Below are positions 16,868 to 25,678 of a stretch of DNA of 64,000 nucleotides, in pieces. The position numbers and the translations under genes are program-made. Under the pieces are notes generated by a model that was not told the DNA's origin, searched no databases, and saw nothing but the letters and a program-made list of their open reading frames with translations. The stretch lies in the NCBI RefSeq assembly GCF_003044275.1, contig NZ_PZPL01000001.1, positions 186,001-250,000 of the forward strand. The letters are read 5' to 3'. Each line of letters begins with the position of its first letter. The first letter of the stretch is position 1. This stretch comes from Rathayibacter caricis DSM 15933. Its GTDB lineage: Bacteria; Actinomycetota; Actinomycetes; Actinomycetales; Microbacteriaceae.

Positions 16868-17436
16868 GCCCCCGCCGCCGCGTGGACATCTGGAACCGCG
16901 TCGCGATGTTCGTCACCCTCGTCGGCATCTGGGTGCTGCTCTGGGACGACGTCTCGGTGCTCTCGATCGTCTCGGGCTTCCTGATCGCCCTGCTGATCAC
17001 CCGGGTCTTCTACCTCCCGCCCGTCGAGTTCTCGAACCGCATCAACCCGTGGTTCGTGCTGCTCTTCCTCCTGCGCCTGCTGCTCGACATCGCCAGCGCG
17101 TCCGTGCGCGTGTCGTGGCAGATCCTCACCCTTCCGGTCCCGGTGCACAACGCGATCGTGGCGGTGCACCTGCGCAGCCGCTCCGAGGGCATGCTCGTCT
17201 GGACCACCGAGGCGGTGTCGCTCGTCCCGGGCTCGCTCGTGATCGACGTCGACCCGCAGCAGAACGTGCTCTACCTGCACGTCCTCGGCGTCACCCACGA
17301 CGAGGGCGAGCGGATCGAGGAGGTGCGCCGCACGGTGCTCCGGACCGAGGCGCGCATCGTCCGCGCGATCGGCTCGAAGGAGGACGTCGCACGCGTGAAC
17401 CAGCCGCTCGGCGAGGGTGCGGGGGTGCTCCGATGA
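16864..17436 (+). CDS. mrpE: Mrp antiporter subunit E
   Basis: The 190-residue protein has two or three N-terminal helices followed by a soluble domain with the MrpE pattern SLVPGSLVIDVDPQQNVLYL and HVLGV. The ATG overlaps the mrpD stop and its own stop overlaps mrpF, which fits stoichiometric production of the complex. Confidence 0.94.
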   Translation: MSPRRRVDIWNRVAMFVTLVGIWVLLWDDVSVLSIVSGFLIALLITRVFYLPPVEFSNRINPWFVLLFLLRLLLDIASASVRVSWQILTLPVPVHNAIVAVHLRSRSEGMLVWTTEAVSLVPGSLVIDVDPQQNVLYLHVLGVTHDEGERIEEVRRTVLRTEARIVRAIGSKEDVARVNQPLGEGAGVLR

Positions 17437-17699
17437 TCGACTGGCTCGTCTGGATCCTCGTGCCCGTGTTCGGCATCGCGTGCGTGCTCGCGCTGGTGCG
17501 CATCCTCCTCGGCCCCTCGGTGCTCGACCGCGTGGTCGCGGCGGACGTGCTGGTCGCCACGATCATCTGCGGGATCGGAGCCGAGATGGCGGTCAACCGG
17601 CACGCCACCACCCTCCCCGTCGCCCTCGGCCTCGCGCTCTTCGCCGTCTTCGGCTCGATCAGCGTCGCCAAGTTCATGGCCAACCGCGAGGAGGACTGA
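17433..17699 (+). CDS. mrpF: Mrp antiporter subunit F
   Basis: This 88-residue protein has three transmembrane helices, with the MrpF motif LLGPSVLDRVVAADVL. The ATG at 17433 overlaps the mrpE stop. mrpG starts 1 base after its stop. Confidence 0.93.
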   Translation: MIDWLVWILVPVFGIACVLALVRILLGPSVLDRVVAADVLVATIICGIGAEMAVNRHATTLPVALGLALFAVFGSISVAKFMANREED

Positions 17700-17700
17700 C

Positions 17701-18156
17701 ATGGACCTCGTGCTCGACGTCCTCACCGCCGTGCTGCTCCTCGCCGGCGGGCTGCTCTCGCTGGTCGCGGCGATCGGGCTGATGCGCTTCGACGACCTGC
17801 TCTCGCGGATGCACGCGGGGACCAAGCCGCAGGTGCTCGGCCTGATCTGCGTGATGCTGGCCGTCGCGATCCGGAACCCCGGGTTCGCCGCCGCCGGCAC
17901 GATCATCCTGGTGATCGGGTTCCAGCTGCTGACCGTGCCGGTCTCGGCGCACATGGTCGGCCGCGCCGCGTACCGCGCCGAGGCGGTCTCGACCGGGTAC
18001 CTCGTGGCCGACGAGCTCGCCGAGGCCGTGTCGCGGGCCGATGAGCAGGCGCGCACGACCACGGGGCCGGAGTCGGGTCACACGTCGGAGGAGGCGGCGC
18101 GGACCTCGCGCGCGCCGCAGCCCGAGGACGAGGACGGGCCGGCGGCGACGGCGTAG
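17701..18156 (+). CDS. mrpG: Mrp antiporter subunit G
   Basis: The 151-residue protein begins with three helices carrying the MrpG signature AAIGLMRFDDLLSRMHAGTKP. The hydrophilic C-terminal extension of about 45 residues, rich in Glu, Ala, Arg and Pro, is longer than in most family members. It is the last gene of the operon. Confidence 0.93.
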   Translation: MDLVLDVLTAVLLLAGGLLSLVAAIGLMRFDDLLSRMHAGTKPQVLGLICVMLAVAIRNPGFAAAGTIILVIGFQLLTVPVSAHMVGRAAYRAEAVSTGYLVADELAEAVSRADEQARTTTGPESGHTSEEAARTSRAPQPEDEDGPAATA

Positions 18157-18171
18157 GCCGGGTCTACGACG

Positions 18172-18198
18172 GCTCGAGCCCGGAGCGGGGCCTCGAGC
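18172..18198. terminator. Imperfect hairpin between mrpG and the small membrane protein gene
   Basis: GCTCGAG (18172-18178) and CTCGAGC (18192-18198) flank a CCCC/GGGG inner stem with a 2-base bulge, between convergent genes. It is a probable shared terminator without a T-run. Confidence 0.4.
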
Positions 18199-18212
18199 AG
18201 GCGCCGAGGCGT

Positions 18213-18398
18213 TCAGCGCAGGAGCGCCGCTCCGGCGGCCGGTGCTCCCGCAGCGCCCATCATCGAGCGTGCCGCGAAGCCGCCGATCGCGAGGGTCGCG
18301 GCGAGCAGGCCGCCGAGCAGGAGCACCAGCAGCGGCACCACCCAGAGCAGGGCGCGGCGGCGGCGGGCTCTGGCCTCGTCGGGAGTCTCGTCGGTCAC
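18213..18398 (-). CDS. Small single-pass membrane protein, function unknown
   Basis: This 61-residue protein has a charged start (MTDETPDEARARRRRA) followed by one long hydrophobic helix (~18-45) and a short Ala/Gly-rich end. The arginine cluster before the helix predicts the N-terminus inside the cell. Its frame sits cleanly between mrpG and the glucosidase gene. I recognise no family. Confidence 0.6.
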   Translation of the reverse strand: MTDETPDEARARRRRALLWVVPLLVLLLGGLLAATLAIGGFAARSMMGAAGAPAAGAALLR

Positions 18399-18457
18399 CC
18401 GTCGACCCTACGACGTCGTGCACCACCTGCCCGCGAGGGGTGCTCTATCCTGGCCGC

Positions 18458-20188
18458 ATGCCCCTCGAATCCCCTGTTTCCGGCGCGCCCGCGAACGAGC
18501 CGGTCGTGTTCCCCGCCGACTCGCCGAGCACTCCGGGCTCCGAGTGGTGGCGCTCCGCCGTCATCTACCAGATCTACCCGCGGTCCTTCGCGGACGCGGA
18601 CGGCGACGGCATCGGCGACCTCCCCGGCATCACCGGCCGCCTCGACAGCCTGGCCGAGCTGGGCGTCGACGCCATCTGGCTCTCGCCCTTCATGACCTCC
18701 CCGCAGAACGATGCGGGCTACGACGTCGCCGACTACTGCGACGTCGATCCGCTCTTCGGCACCCTCGCCGACTTCGACGCGATGCTCGCCCGCGCGCACG
18801 CGCTGGGCATCCGCATCATCGTCGACCTCGTGCCCAACCACTCGTCCAGCGCGCACCGCTGGTTCCAGGAGGCGCTGGCGGCGCCCGCGGGCAGCGCCGA
18901 GCGCGCGCGCTACCTGTTCCGCGACGGCCGGGGCGAGACCGGCGAACTGCCGCCGAACAACTGGGAGTCCGTCTTCGGCGGCCCGGCGTGGACGCGGATC
19001 ACCGAGCCCGACGGCGCGGCCGGCCAGTGGTACCTGCACCTCTTCGACACGTCGCAGCCCGACTTCGACTGGACGAACGAGTGGGTGCGCGAGCGCTTCC
19101 GCGAGGTGCTGCGCTTCTGGCTCGACCGCGGAGTCGACGGCTTCAGGGTCGATGTGGCGCACGGCATGATCAAGGCCGACGGCCTGCCCGACTACACGCC
19201 GCCCGCCGACAGCGGCTCCATGGGCGGAGTGGCGCCGGCCGACGACCCCGACCCCGAGACGGCCCCCTACTGGGCCCAGGACGGCGTGCACGAGATCTAC
19301 CGCGACTGGCACGCGCTGCTCGCCGAGTACCCGGCCGACCGCGTGCTCTGCGCCGAGGCGTGGGTGCAGCCTCTGCCGAAGCTCGCCCGCTGGGTCCGGC
19401 CCGACGAGATGCACCAGGCGTTCAACTTCGCCTACCTCGAGACGCCGTGGGCCGGTCCCACCCTGCGCGACATCATCGACTCCTCGCTCACGGCGTTCGC
19501 CGCGGTGGGCGCCCCGTCGACCTGGGTGCTCTCGAACCACGACGTCGTGCGCCACGCGAGCCGCCTCGCCCTCACCGCCGACAACCCGCAGGGCTACGGC
19601 ATCGGCCCGAAGTCCGCCGGACTCCCCGACCCGGTGCTGGGTCTGCGCCGCGCCCGCGCCGCCACGGCGCTGATGCTCGCGCTGCCCGGCTCCGCCTACG
19701 TGTACCAGGGCGAGGAGCTCGGCCTGCCGGAGGCGATCGATCTGCCGGACGAGTCGCGGCAGGATCCGACCTGGTTCCGCACGAAGGGCGAGCGCTACGG
19801 CCGCGACGGCTGCCGCGTCCCCCTGCCCTGGGAGGCCGGGGCTCCCGCCTACGGCTTCAACACGTCGGGCGACTCCTGGCTGCCGCAGCCCCGCGACTGG
19901 GCGCCCTTCGCCCGCGACGCGCAGCGCGGAGTCGAGGGGTCGACCCTCGAGCTCTACCGGGCGCTGCTCGCCGAGCGCCGCGCGTCGCGGCTGGGCGAGG
20001 GGTCGATCGAGTGGCTCGACGGGTACCCGGAGGAGGTCGTGGCGTTCCGGAACGGAGGCGTCACGGTCGTCGCGAACACCGGCTCCGAGCCCGTGGAGCT
20101 GCCGGTCGGCACGGTCGTGCTCTCCTCCGTGGAGCTGCACGAGCCGGCGCTGCCGGGCGACACGACGGTCTGGCTGCGCACGAGCTGA
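18458..20188 (+). CDS. GH13 alpha-glucosidase / alpha-amylase family protein
   Basis: From the ATG at 18458 the 576-residue protein shows the GH13 barrel motifs: VIYQIYPRSFADADGDGIGD, DLVPNH (region I), GFRVDVAH with the nucleophile Asp232, CAEAW with the acid/base Glu300, and SNHD with Asp362. The GIGDLPGI sequence and SSAHRWF loop place it with oligo-1,6-glucosidase/alpha-glucosidases that release glucose from short alpha-glucosides. There is no signal peptide, so it is cytoplasmic. No transporter is adjacent; the sugar importer at 56.4 kb is a possible but unproven partner. A repeat-rich hairpin region follows the stop. Confidence 0.92.
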   Translation: MPLESPVSGAPANEPVVFPADSPSTPGSEWWRSAVIYQIYPRSFADADGDGIGDLPGITGRLDSLAELGVDAIWLSPFMTSPQNDAGYDVADYCDVDPLFGTLADFDAMLARAHALGIRIIVDLVPNHSSSAHRWFQEALAAPAGSAERARYLFRDGRGETGELPPNNWESVFGGPAWTRITEPDGAAGQWYLHLFDTSQPDFDWTNEWVRERFREVLRFWLDRGVDGFRVDVAHGMIKADGLPDYTPPADSGSMGGVAPADDPDPETAPYWAQDGVHEIYRDWHALLAEYPADRVLCAEAWVQPLPKLARWVRPDEMHQAFNFAYLETPWAGPTLRDIIDSSLTAFAAVGAPSTWVLSNHDVVRHASRLALTADNPQGYGIGPKSAGLPDPVLGLRRARAATALMLALPGSAYVYQGEELGLPEAIDLPDESRQDPTWFRTKGERYGRDGCRVPLPWEAGAPAYGFNTSGDSWLPQPRDWAPFARDAQRGVEGSTLELYRALLAERRASRLGEGSIEWLDGYPEEVVAFRNGGVTVVANTGSEPVELPVGTVVLSSVELHEPALPGDTTVWLRTS

Positions 20189-20204
20189 CGGCTCGGGCAG
20201 GTCC

Positions 20205-20380
20205 GGCGCCTGCACGCTCTGCGGGCGTCCGTGCGATCTGCAGGCGTCCGTGCGATCTGCAGGCGTCGGTGCGATGTGCAGGGCTTCCGCGGTCGAGCGG
20301 AGGAGTCTTCGCGGCTGAGCGCGCTCTCACGCTGCGAAGGCCTGCAGATCGTACGAATACCTGCACATCGCACTCGCGTC
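20205..20380. repeat. 19-bp tandem repeats with inverted copies between convergent genes
   Basis: Four head-to-tail 19-base units lie at 20205-20223 (degenerate), 20224-20242, 20243-20261 and 20262-20280; the clear unit is GGCGTCCGTGCGATCTGCA. Two units in inverse orientation follow at 20343-20361 and 20362-20380. The whole can fold into a long stem with about 60 bases of unrelated sequence at the top. It lies between the stops of the glucosidase and M23 genes, a usual place for REP/BIME-like elements and bidirectional terminators. Confidence 0.8.
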
Positions 20381-20425
20381 CGGTCACGGTACCGGCCCAG
20401 CGGCCGGGCCCGGCTCCACCGGCGG

Positions 20426-21438
20426 TCAGCGTCCGGCGTTGGCCTTCAGCCAGAGGTACGAGTCGACCTTCGTGACCCCGTCGATCCGGATCTCGAAGTG
20501 CAGGTGCGGTCCGGTCGACATGCCCGTGCTGCCGACGAGTCCGAGGAGCTGGCCGACCTTCACCGGGTCGCCCTCCTTCACCGCGGCGGTGCCGTGCTGC
20601 ATGTGGGCGTAGACGCTCGAGATCAGCTCGCCGTCGATCTCGTGGTCGACGATCACGTGCACGCCCAGCGAGCCCTCGCCGTCGATCACGGTGCGCACGA
20701 CTCCGTCGGCGATCGCCTGGATCGGCGAGCCGTTGCCGGGGTTGAAGTCCGTGCCGCCGTGGTTCACCGAGCAGCCCGCGCAGTTGCGGTAGCCGAAGCG
20801 GTCGCCCACCGGCACTCCGACGGCGAAGGGCCACTGGATCGAGGCGTTCTGGTCGTTCGTGAAGCCGGCGTCGGAGGTGCGGACGATGGCCGCGACGTCG
20901 GTCTGCGTCTTGCGCTCCTGGACCCCGAAGCCGTCGCGCGCGACGGTCTCGGCGCCGACGGCCCCGGCGACGAAGGACTGCGAGCCCTCGCGCAGGTCGA
21001 CGCCCGGAGCGAGCACACCGGTCAGGTTCTGCGCCTGGACGTCCTCGGCGGTGAGGAGGGAGGTCGCCGGCAGCGAGGTCGCGGCGACGATGGCGGCGAC
21101 GAAGGACAGGGCGACGAGCCCGCCGACGCGGGTGCGCGGCGCGGGTCGGAGGGGGTCACCCGGGGAGCCGGCACAGGAGCGGGGGCGCGGGTCGCAGCGG
21201 CACGCGCCCGGGCGACCCGGCGCTCGGCGTCGAGCAGGTCGGTGGCGACCGGAGCGGCGGTGTCGGTCTCGGCGGCCACCTCGGCCGCGAGGGCCTGAGC
21301 CCGCTCGCGCTCGCGCAGCGCGCGTCGGGAGAGCGGTGGGGTCGATTCGCCGGGGGTCGATGCGGACGCAGCGGGGGAGGGCGAATCGGGGCTCACGAAA
21401 TCGGGATCTTCCGTCGGGGACAGGCGGACGAGGCGCAC
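20426..21438 (-). pseudogene. M23 family metallopeptidase gene interrupted by a -1 frameshift
   Basis: The 3' part (open from about 21200 down to 20426 in one frame) encodes a transmembrane segment LVALSFVAAIVAATSLPA, then a LytM/M23 domain with NHGGTDF (zinc His and Asp) and GPHLHFEIR. It ends a few residues after DSYLWLKANA. The 5' part (from 21438, or a GTG at 21396) is in another frame and encodes a Ser/Pro-rich start and a charged helix, RRALRERERAQALAAEVAAE, as expected before such a membrane anchor. Joining them needs a shift of -1 between about 21120 and 21200, where runs of C occur (near 21151 and 21181). Peptidases of this kind cut peptidoglycan cross-bridges. Either one base is missing in this sequence or the gene is broken; the catalytic domain is intact. 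Confidence 0.75.
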
Positions 21439-21654
21439 TCCGTCAGGGGCCGGACGGCGTCTCGGGTCTTCGCGAGGGCATCCTGTGCGAATGTCACGAA
21501 TTCATAAAGGATACCCACGGACTACGGAATCCGACCAGAGCGGTCGATGCAGAGGCACGATCCGAGCGTCGGACGCCGCTGCGACCACTGCTCCGTTGCG
21601 TGCCCATTCACACGCATGCATCGACTCCGCACTCCGACCGGTCTCGGAGAGCGC

Positions 21655-22467
21655 TCACACCTCGTCGGCGCGCAAGCGGCGGAGCAGAGGCTCGAGCTCG
21701 CCGAACAACGGGTCCGGCGCCGCGATCAGCAGGTCGGAACTCGCCGGACGGCCGTCGAAGCCCTCGACGCGCACGCCCGCCTCCTGGGCGATCAGCACGC
21801 CCGCCGCCTGATCCCACGGGTTCAGCCCCCGCTCGAAGTAGGCGTTCAGCTGACCCGACGCGACGGCGCACAGATCCAGCGCCGCCGAACCGATCCGGCG
21901 GATGTCGCGCACGGACCCCAGCAGCTCCTGCACCACCGCGCCCTGGCGCATCCTCCGCGCGGAGTCGTAGCCGAAGCCCGTCCCGACCAGCGCCAGAGAG
22001 AGCGAGGCGGGCGCGACGGCGCGCAGCACGGCTCCGTCCCGCGAGGCGCCGCCGCCCTGGGAGGCCGCGTACACCTCCCCGGTCGACCCGTTGACCACGG
22101 CGCCGGCGAGCGCCGTCCACGTCCGCGGATCCGGCTCGCCCTCGACGACCGCGATGCTGACCGCGTAGGACGGGATGCCGTAGAGGTAGTTGACGGTGCC
22201 GTCGATCGGATCGACGACCCAGGTCAGCCCGCTGGTCCCGCCTCCGCCGCCCGACTCCTCCCCCAGGAAGCCGTCGTCGGGACGCGCCTCCTCGAGACGT
22301 CGTCGGATCAGCTGCTCGACCTCGCGGTCGGCGGCCGTGACCACGTCCTCGGGCGACGACTTGGACGCCGCGATCTCGACGCCGTCCTCCCGCCGCTGTC
22401 GGGCGAGGTGCGCCGCCTCGACGGCGATCGAGCGGGCGATGGCGAGGAGGGAGGCGTGGGCGCTCAT
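21655..22467 (-). CDS. Inositol monophosphatase family protein (SuhB-like)
   Basis: This 270-residue protein has the metal-binding motifs GEES (~69), WVVDPIDGTVNYLYG (~83-97) and NPWDQAAG (~217), which define magnesium-dependent IMPase-fold phosphatases. Likely substrates are myo-inositol-1-phosphate or related sugar phosphates. A Gly-rich loop, GGGGGTSG, follows GEES. A terminator hairpin and tRNA-Tyr lie upstream, so it has its own transcript. The 216 bases beyond its 3' end are gene-free up to the M23 gene start and relatively AT-rich. Confidence 0.9.
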   Translation of the reverse strand: MSAHASLLAIARSIAVEAAHLARQRREDGVEIAASKSSPEDVVTAADREVEQLIRRRLEEARPDDGFLGEESGGGGGTSGLTWVVDPIDGTVNYLYGIPSYAVSIAVVEGEPDPRTWTALAGAVVNGSTGEVYAASQGGGASRDGAVLRAVAPASLSLALVGTGFGYDSARRMRQGAVVQELLGSVRDIRRIGSAALDLCAVASGQLNAYFERGLNPWDQAAGVLIAQEAGVRVEGFDGRPASSDLLIAAPDPLFGELEPLLRRLRADEV

Positions 22468-22493
22468 GGCTCCAGCCTAGGAGCCGGACAGCA

Positions 22494-22528
22494 GAACGCC
22501 CCGTGCACCTGAGGGTGCCGGGGCGTTC
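22494..22528 (-). terminator. Terminator hairpin after tRNA-Tyr
   Basis: GAACGCCCCG (22494-22503) pairs with CGGGGCGTTC (22519-22528), with an inner GCACC/GGTGC stem and one bulged base. It lies 12 bases beyond the tRNA 3' end. Confidence 0.7.
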
Positions 22529-22539
22529 CGCGGAGTGTG

Positions 22540-22621
22540 TGGCGAGTGAGGGATTCGAACCCCCGAAGGCTACGCCGTCTGATTTACAGTCAGATCCCTT
22601 TGGCCGCTAGGGTAACTCGCC
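22540..22621 (-). tRNA. tRNA-Tyr (anticodon GTA)
   Basis: The reverse complement has the acceptor GGCGAGT/ACTCGCC, a long variable arm typical of class II tRNAs, the anticodon stem TCTGA/TCAGA around CTGTAAA (anticodon GTA), and the T arm GGGGGTTCGAATCCCTC. Confidence 0.95.
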
Positions 22622-22707
22622 GAGGCGCACCCGACCGGGAATCGTGCTCTCGACCGAAGGCGCTGGACAAATATACCCGCGGGGCCCGACGATCGGAAAT
22701 CGGCGCC

Positions 22708-23445
22708 TCACTCCGCCGCCGCGGCGTAGCGGGACGCCGCCTCGGCCACCTTGCCCGCGTAGCTCGTCGCCGGGTTGTAGGCCGCGATCGCCGCGCGCCA
22801 GCCCGACTCCGTCGACAGGTCCCCGCCGGCCTCGCAGAGGTAGCGCGCCGCGGTCACCGCCTGCTGGTCGACGTTCTGCGGATCCCAGCCGCTGGAGGCC
22901 CACCGCATCCACGTGGCCGGGATGATCTGGAGCGGACCCATCGCGCGGTCCACCTCCGGGTCGCCGTCCAGCGCCCCTCCGTCGTTGTCCTCGACCCGGT
23001 CGAACTCGGTGCCGTCCAGGCGCGGGCCGTAGATCGGCTCCGCAGCACGGCCGTCCTCGCCGAGCGCGCTGCCGAAGATGGTGCCGTGCCGGCTCTCGAC
23101 GTAGCCGATGCCGGCGAGCGTCGCCCAGTCGAGGCTGCAGTCCGGATCGACGGAGGAGGTGAGGAGCGCGGCTCCCGCATACGCGGTCAGCGCCCGCTCC
23201 GGGATCCCGCTCCCCTCGGCGGTGCCGGACAGCCACTCCGGGCTGGTCAGGAAGCGCACGGGAGTCGCGGCCGTCGCGTCCGAGTCCTCGAGCAGAGCGG
23301 GATCGAGTGCCGCGGGAGCCGGTGCCGCGGGCGGGACCGTCACCACTCCCCCCTCGTACTCGATCGTCGACGTGGTGGCGGCGCTGCAGCCCGCGAGCAG
23401 CGCGCCGACGAGCGGCAGCAGGAGCAGGGCGGGGAGACGGCGCAT
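22708..23445 (-). CDS. Lipoprotein lytic transglycosylase (SLT/MltB-like)
   Basis: The ATG at 23445 gives 245 residues beginning with a lipoprotein signal, [20 protein letters not shown] (lipid-modified Cys20); the frame remains open further upstream. The mature part has a Pro/Ala linker and a transglycosylase domain: IGYVESRHG with the catalytic Glu, [12 protein letters not shown], and [13 protein letters not shown]. Such enzymes cleave the glycan strands of peptidoglycan outside the cell. It is a single gene between tRNA-Tyr and the divergent yajQ. Confidence 0.88.
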   Translation of the reverse strand: MRRLPALLLLPLVGALLAGCSAATTSTIEYEGGVVTVPPAAPAPAALDPALLEDSDATAATPVRFLTSPEWLSGTAEGSGIPERALTAYAGAALLTSSVDPDCSLDWATLAGIGYVESRHGTIFGSALGEDGRAAEPIYGPRLDGTEFDRVEDNDGGALDGDPEVDRAMGPLQIIPATWMRWASSGWDPQNVDQQAVTAARYLCEAGGDLSTESGWRAAIAAYNPATSYAGKVAEAASRYAAAAE

Positions 23446-23527
23446 CCTCCAGTGGTACCAGGACAGCCTCCGCGGACGCCCCGCACCGCCCGGGAGTCCG
23501 CGACGCCCGGAAGCTAAACTCGGAGCC

Positions 23528-24016
23528 ATGGCAGATTCAACGTTCGACGTCGTCAGCAAGGTCGACAAGATGGAGGCGGACAACGCCCTGAACCAGGCCC
23601 ACAAGGAGGTCGAGCAGCGCTACGACTTCAAGAACGTCGGCGCCTCGATCGCGTGGAGCGGCGAGAAGATCCTGATCAAGGCCAACACGGAGGAGCGCGC
23701 GAACGCGATCCTCGACGTCTTCCAGTCGAAGCTGATCAAGCGCGGCATCAGCCTCAAGAGCCTCGACGCCGGCGAGCCCTTCGCCTCGGGCAAGGAGTAC
23801 CGGATCGAGGCCACCCTGAAGGACGGCATCGACCAGGAGCACGCGAAGAAGATCAACAAGCTGATCCGCGACGAGGCCCCCAAGTCGGTGAAGTCGCAGA
23901 TCCAGGGCGACGAGCTGCGCGTCTCGTCCAAGAGCCGCGACGACCTGCAGGCGACGATGTCGCTGCTCCGAGGCGCCGACCTCGATCTCGACCTCCAGTT
24001 CGTCAACTTCCGCTGA
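23528..24016 (+). CDS. yajQ: YajQ family nucleotide-binding protein
   Basis: The 162-residue protein has the typical YajQ length and sequence ([37 protein letters not shown], end DLQFVNFR). Two RNP-like ferredoxin folds are expected. Family members bind nucleotides; some bind cyclic di-GMP and act in gene regulation. The NUDIX gene follows 26 bases downstream. Confidence 0.93.
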   Translation: MADSTFDVVSKVDKMEADNALNQAHKEVEQRYDFKNVGASIAWSGEKILIKANTEERANAILDVFQSKLIKRGISLKSLDAGEPFASGKEYRIEATLKDGIDQEHAKKINKLIRDEAPKSVKSQIQGDELRVSSKSRDDLQATMSLLRGADLDLDLQFVNFR

Positions 24017-24042
24017 GGCGTGCTGAGCACAGGAGCACGCGC

Positions 24043-24696
24043 ATGAGCGTCGGCATCGACGAGCCCGACCGTCGGGGCCGCACCGGCCTCGACCAGGAGG
24101 GCTACGACCTCACCGGCAACCCGGACGTGGTGGTGAAGCGGGTCACCCTGCTCTCGAGCCACTGGTACGTGCTGCGCACGACCGAGTTCGAGTACCGCCA
24201 CCGCGACGGCCGGGTGACCACCGAGCACCGCGAGACGTACGACCGCGGCAACGGGGCGGCCGTGCTGCTCTACGACCTCGAGGCGCGGACGGTCGTGCTC
24301 GTGCGGCAGTTCCGCTACCCCACCTACGTCAACGGCAACCTCGACGGCATGCTGCTCGAGGTGCCCGCCGGGCTGCTCGACGAGGACGGGCCCGAGGAGG
24401 GCGCGCGCCGCGAGGCGTCGGAGGAGACCGGACTCGAGGTCGGCCGCCTCGAGCACGTCTTCGACTCCTACATGAGCCCCGGCTCGATCACCGAGATGCT
24501 GCACTTCTACGCGGGGCGCTACCGCGCAGGCTCCCGCGAGGGCGCCTTCGCGGGCCTCGCCGACGAGGGCGAGGACACCGAGGTCGTCGAGCTGTCGTTC
24601 GACGAGGCCCTGACGCAGATCGGCGTGCAGATCGTCGACGCGAAGACGATCATGCTGCTCCAGTGGGCGGCGCTGCGCGGCCCGTTCGCCCGCTGA
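24043..24696 (+). CDS. NUDIX hydrolase, NudK/GDP-mannose pyrophosphatase-like
   Basis: The 217-residue protein has a full NUDIX box, GLLDEDGPEEGARREASEET, preceded by the NudK-type start VTLLSSHWYVLRTTEFEY and QFRYPTYVNGN. This subgroup hydrolyses nucleoside diphosphate sugars or ADP-ribose. It lies 26 bases after yajQ. The last 47 bases overlap the 3' end of the convergent hydrolase gene. Confidence 0.88.
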   Translation: MSVGIDEPDRRGRTGLDQEGYDLTGNPDVVVKRVTLLSSHWYVLRTTEFEYRHRDGRVTTEHRETYDRGNGAAVLLYDLEARTVVLVRQFRYPTYVNGNLDGMLLEVPAGLLDEDGPEEGARREASEETGLEVGRLEHVFDSYMSPGSITEMLHFYAGRYRAGSREGAFAGLADEGEDTEVVELSFDEALTQIGVQIVDAKTIMLLQWAALRGPFAR

Positions 24697-25678
24697 TCGG
24701 GCGGTCGGCCGGGAGGTAGCCTCGCGCCCACCGCTCGATCTCGGCGTACGCCCGGGCTCGGATGCGCGGGGCCGACAGCACGACGTCGTGCACCGCGCCC
24801 TCGATCCGGGCGATCGTGATCGTCGTTCCGAGCGTGGCGGCCCGCTCGCCGATCGAGCGCACGTCGAGCGCCACGTCGGCCGAGCGCATCTCGTCGCTCC
24901 ACCACGGCAGCAGCACGCTGCGGGAGGAGAGCAGGGTGAGCACCGGCATCCGCAGGTTCAGGCCCCGCTCGACGCGGCGGTGCCCCGCGAGCACGGCCGT
25001 CAACCAGGCCGGGCTGACGGGGAAGCCGCGCTCCGGACGCCAGGCCGGGTCGTACTCCCACTCGCCCTCGAGCGTCGCCGACACCGTGCGCGAGTAGAAG
25101 CCCTGGTCGATAACCGGCAGCGTGCCGTGCGGAGCGACGCGGGCGCGCAGCATCATCCACGGCGCGAGCATCTGCCTCCCGACCGCCCGCGCCTGGAACT
25201 CGAGCCAGGGGCTGTTGAGCACGAGTGCGGTGAGCTCCTCGGGGTGCCGCGCGGCCCAGAGGCTGAGGGTGAGGCCGCCGGTCGAGTGGCCCATCAGCAC
25301 GAGTCGCCGGCCGCGGTGACCGTGCTCCCCCATCACCGACCGCGCTGCCGCGATGTCCTCGTCGTAGACGGCGAGATCGGAGGCGAACCCGGGGGTCTGG
25401 TGCGGGCGCAGGCTGCGGCCGTACTTGCGCAGATCGAGCGCGAAGAAGCGGGCCCCGAGCCCGTGCCAGAACTCGGCCAGCCCCGTCTGGAAGAAGTAGT
25501 CGCTCCAGCCGTGGACGTAGAGCACGTCGATGCCGGACGCCGGCCCCCGCCAGCGCGGCGCGACCGGACGATGGCGGACGAGCGTGGCGACGACCTCTCC
25601 CTCGTCGTCCTCCCCCAGCGGGAGCGTCCGCTGCTCGAAGCCGGCGCCGAGGACGTCCGGCCGCCACTCGCCGCTCAG
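24650..25678 (-). CDS. Alpha/beta hydrolase (lysophospholipase/serine aminopeptidase S33-like)
   Basis: The frame contains an alpha/beta hydrolase with oxyanion region YVHGWSDY, nucleophile elbow GHSTGG (~130-135, Ser132) and terminal GAVHDV with the catalytic His near 297. No ATG, GTG or TTG lies at the natural N-terminus. The best start is a CTG at 25678 whose last two bases form part of the preceding UvrA-like stop (CTGA), giving 342 residues. Upstream in-frame starts would run far into the UvrA-like gene. The gene is thus probably coupled to the UvrA-like protein. The substrate is unknown; lipids or esters are likely. Its 3' end overlaps the NUDIX gene by 47 bases. Confidence 0.82.
   Translation of the reverse strand: MSGEWRPDVLGAGFEQRTLPLGEDDEGEVVATLVRHRPVAPRWRGPASGIDVLYVHGWSDYFFQTGLAEFWHGLGARFFALDLRKYGRSLRPHQTPGFASDLAVYDEDIAAARSVMGEHGHRGRRLVLMGHSTGGLTLSLWAARHPEELTALVLNSPWLEFQARAVGRQMLAPWMMLRARVAPHGTLPVIDQGFYSRTVSATLEGEWEYDPAWRPERGFPVSPAWLTAVLAGHRRVERGLNLRMPVLTLLSSRSVLLPWWSDEMRSADVALDVRSIGERAATLGTTITIARIEGAVHDVVLSAPRIRARAYAEIERWARGYLPADRPISGRTGRAAPPTGAA

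Noticed and set aside
20205..20380. Repeats considered as a small CRISPR array.
   Set aside because: Units are contiguous with no spacers, some are inverted, and no cas gene is near.
21110..21210. Programmed -1 ribosomal frameshifting in the M23 gene.
   Set aside because: No slippery heptamer in the right frame followed by a clear pseudoknot was seen. A missing base in a C-run or a true mutation is simpler.
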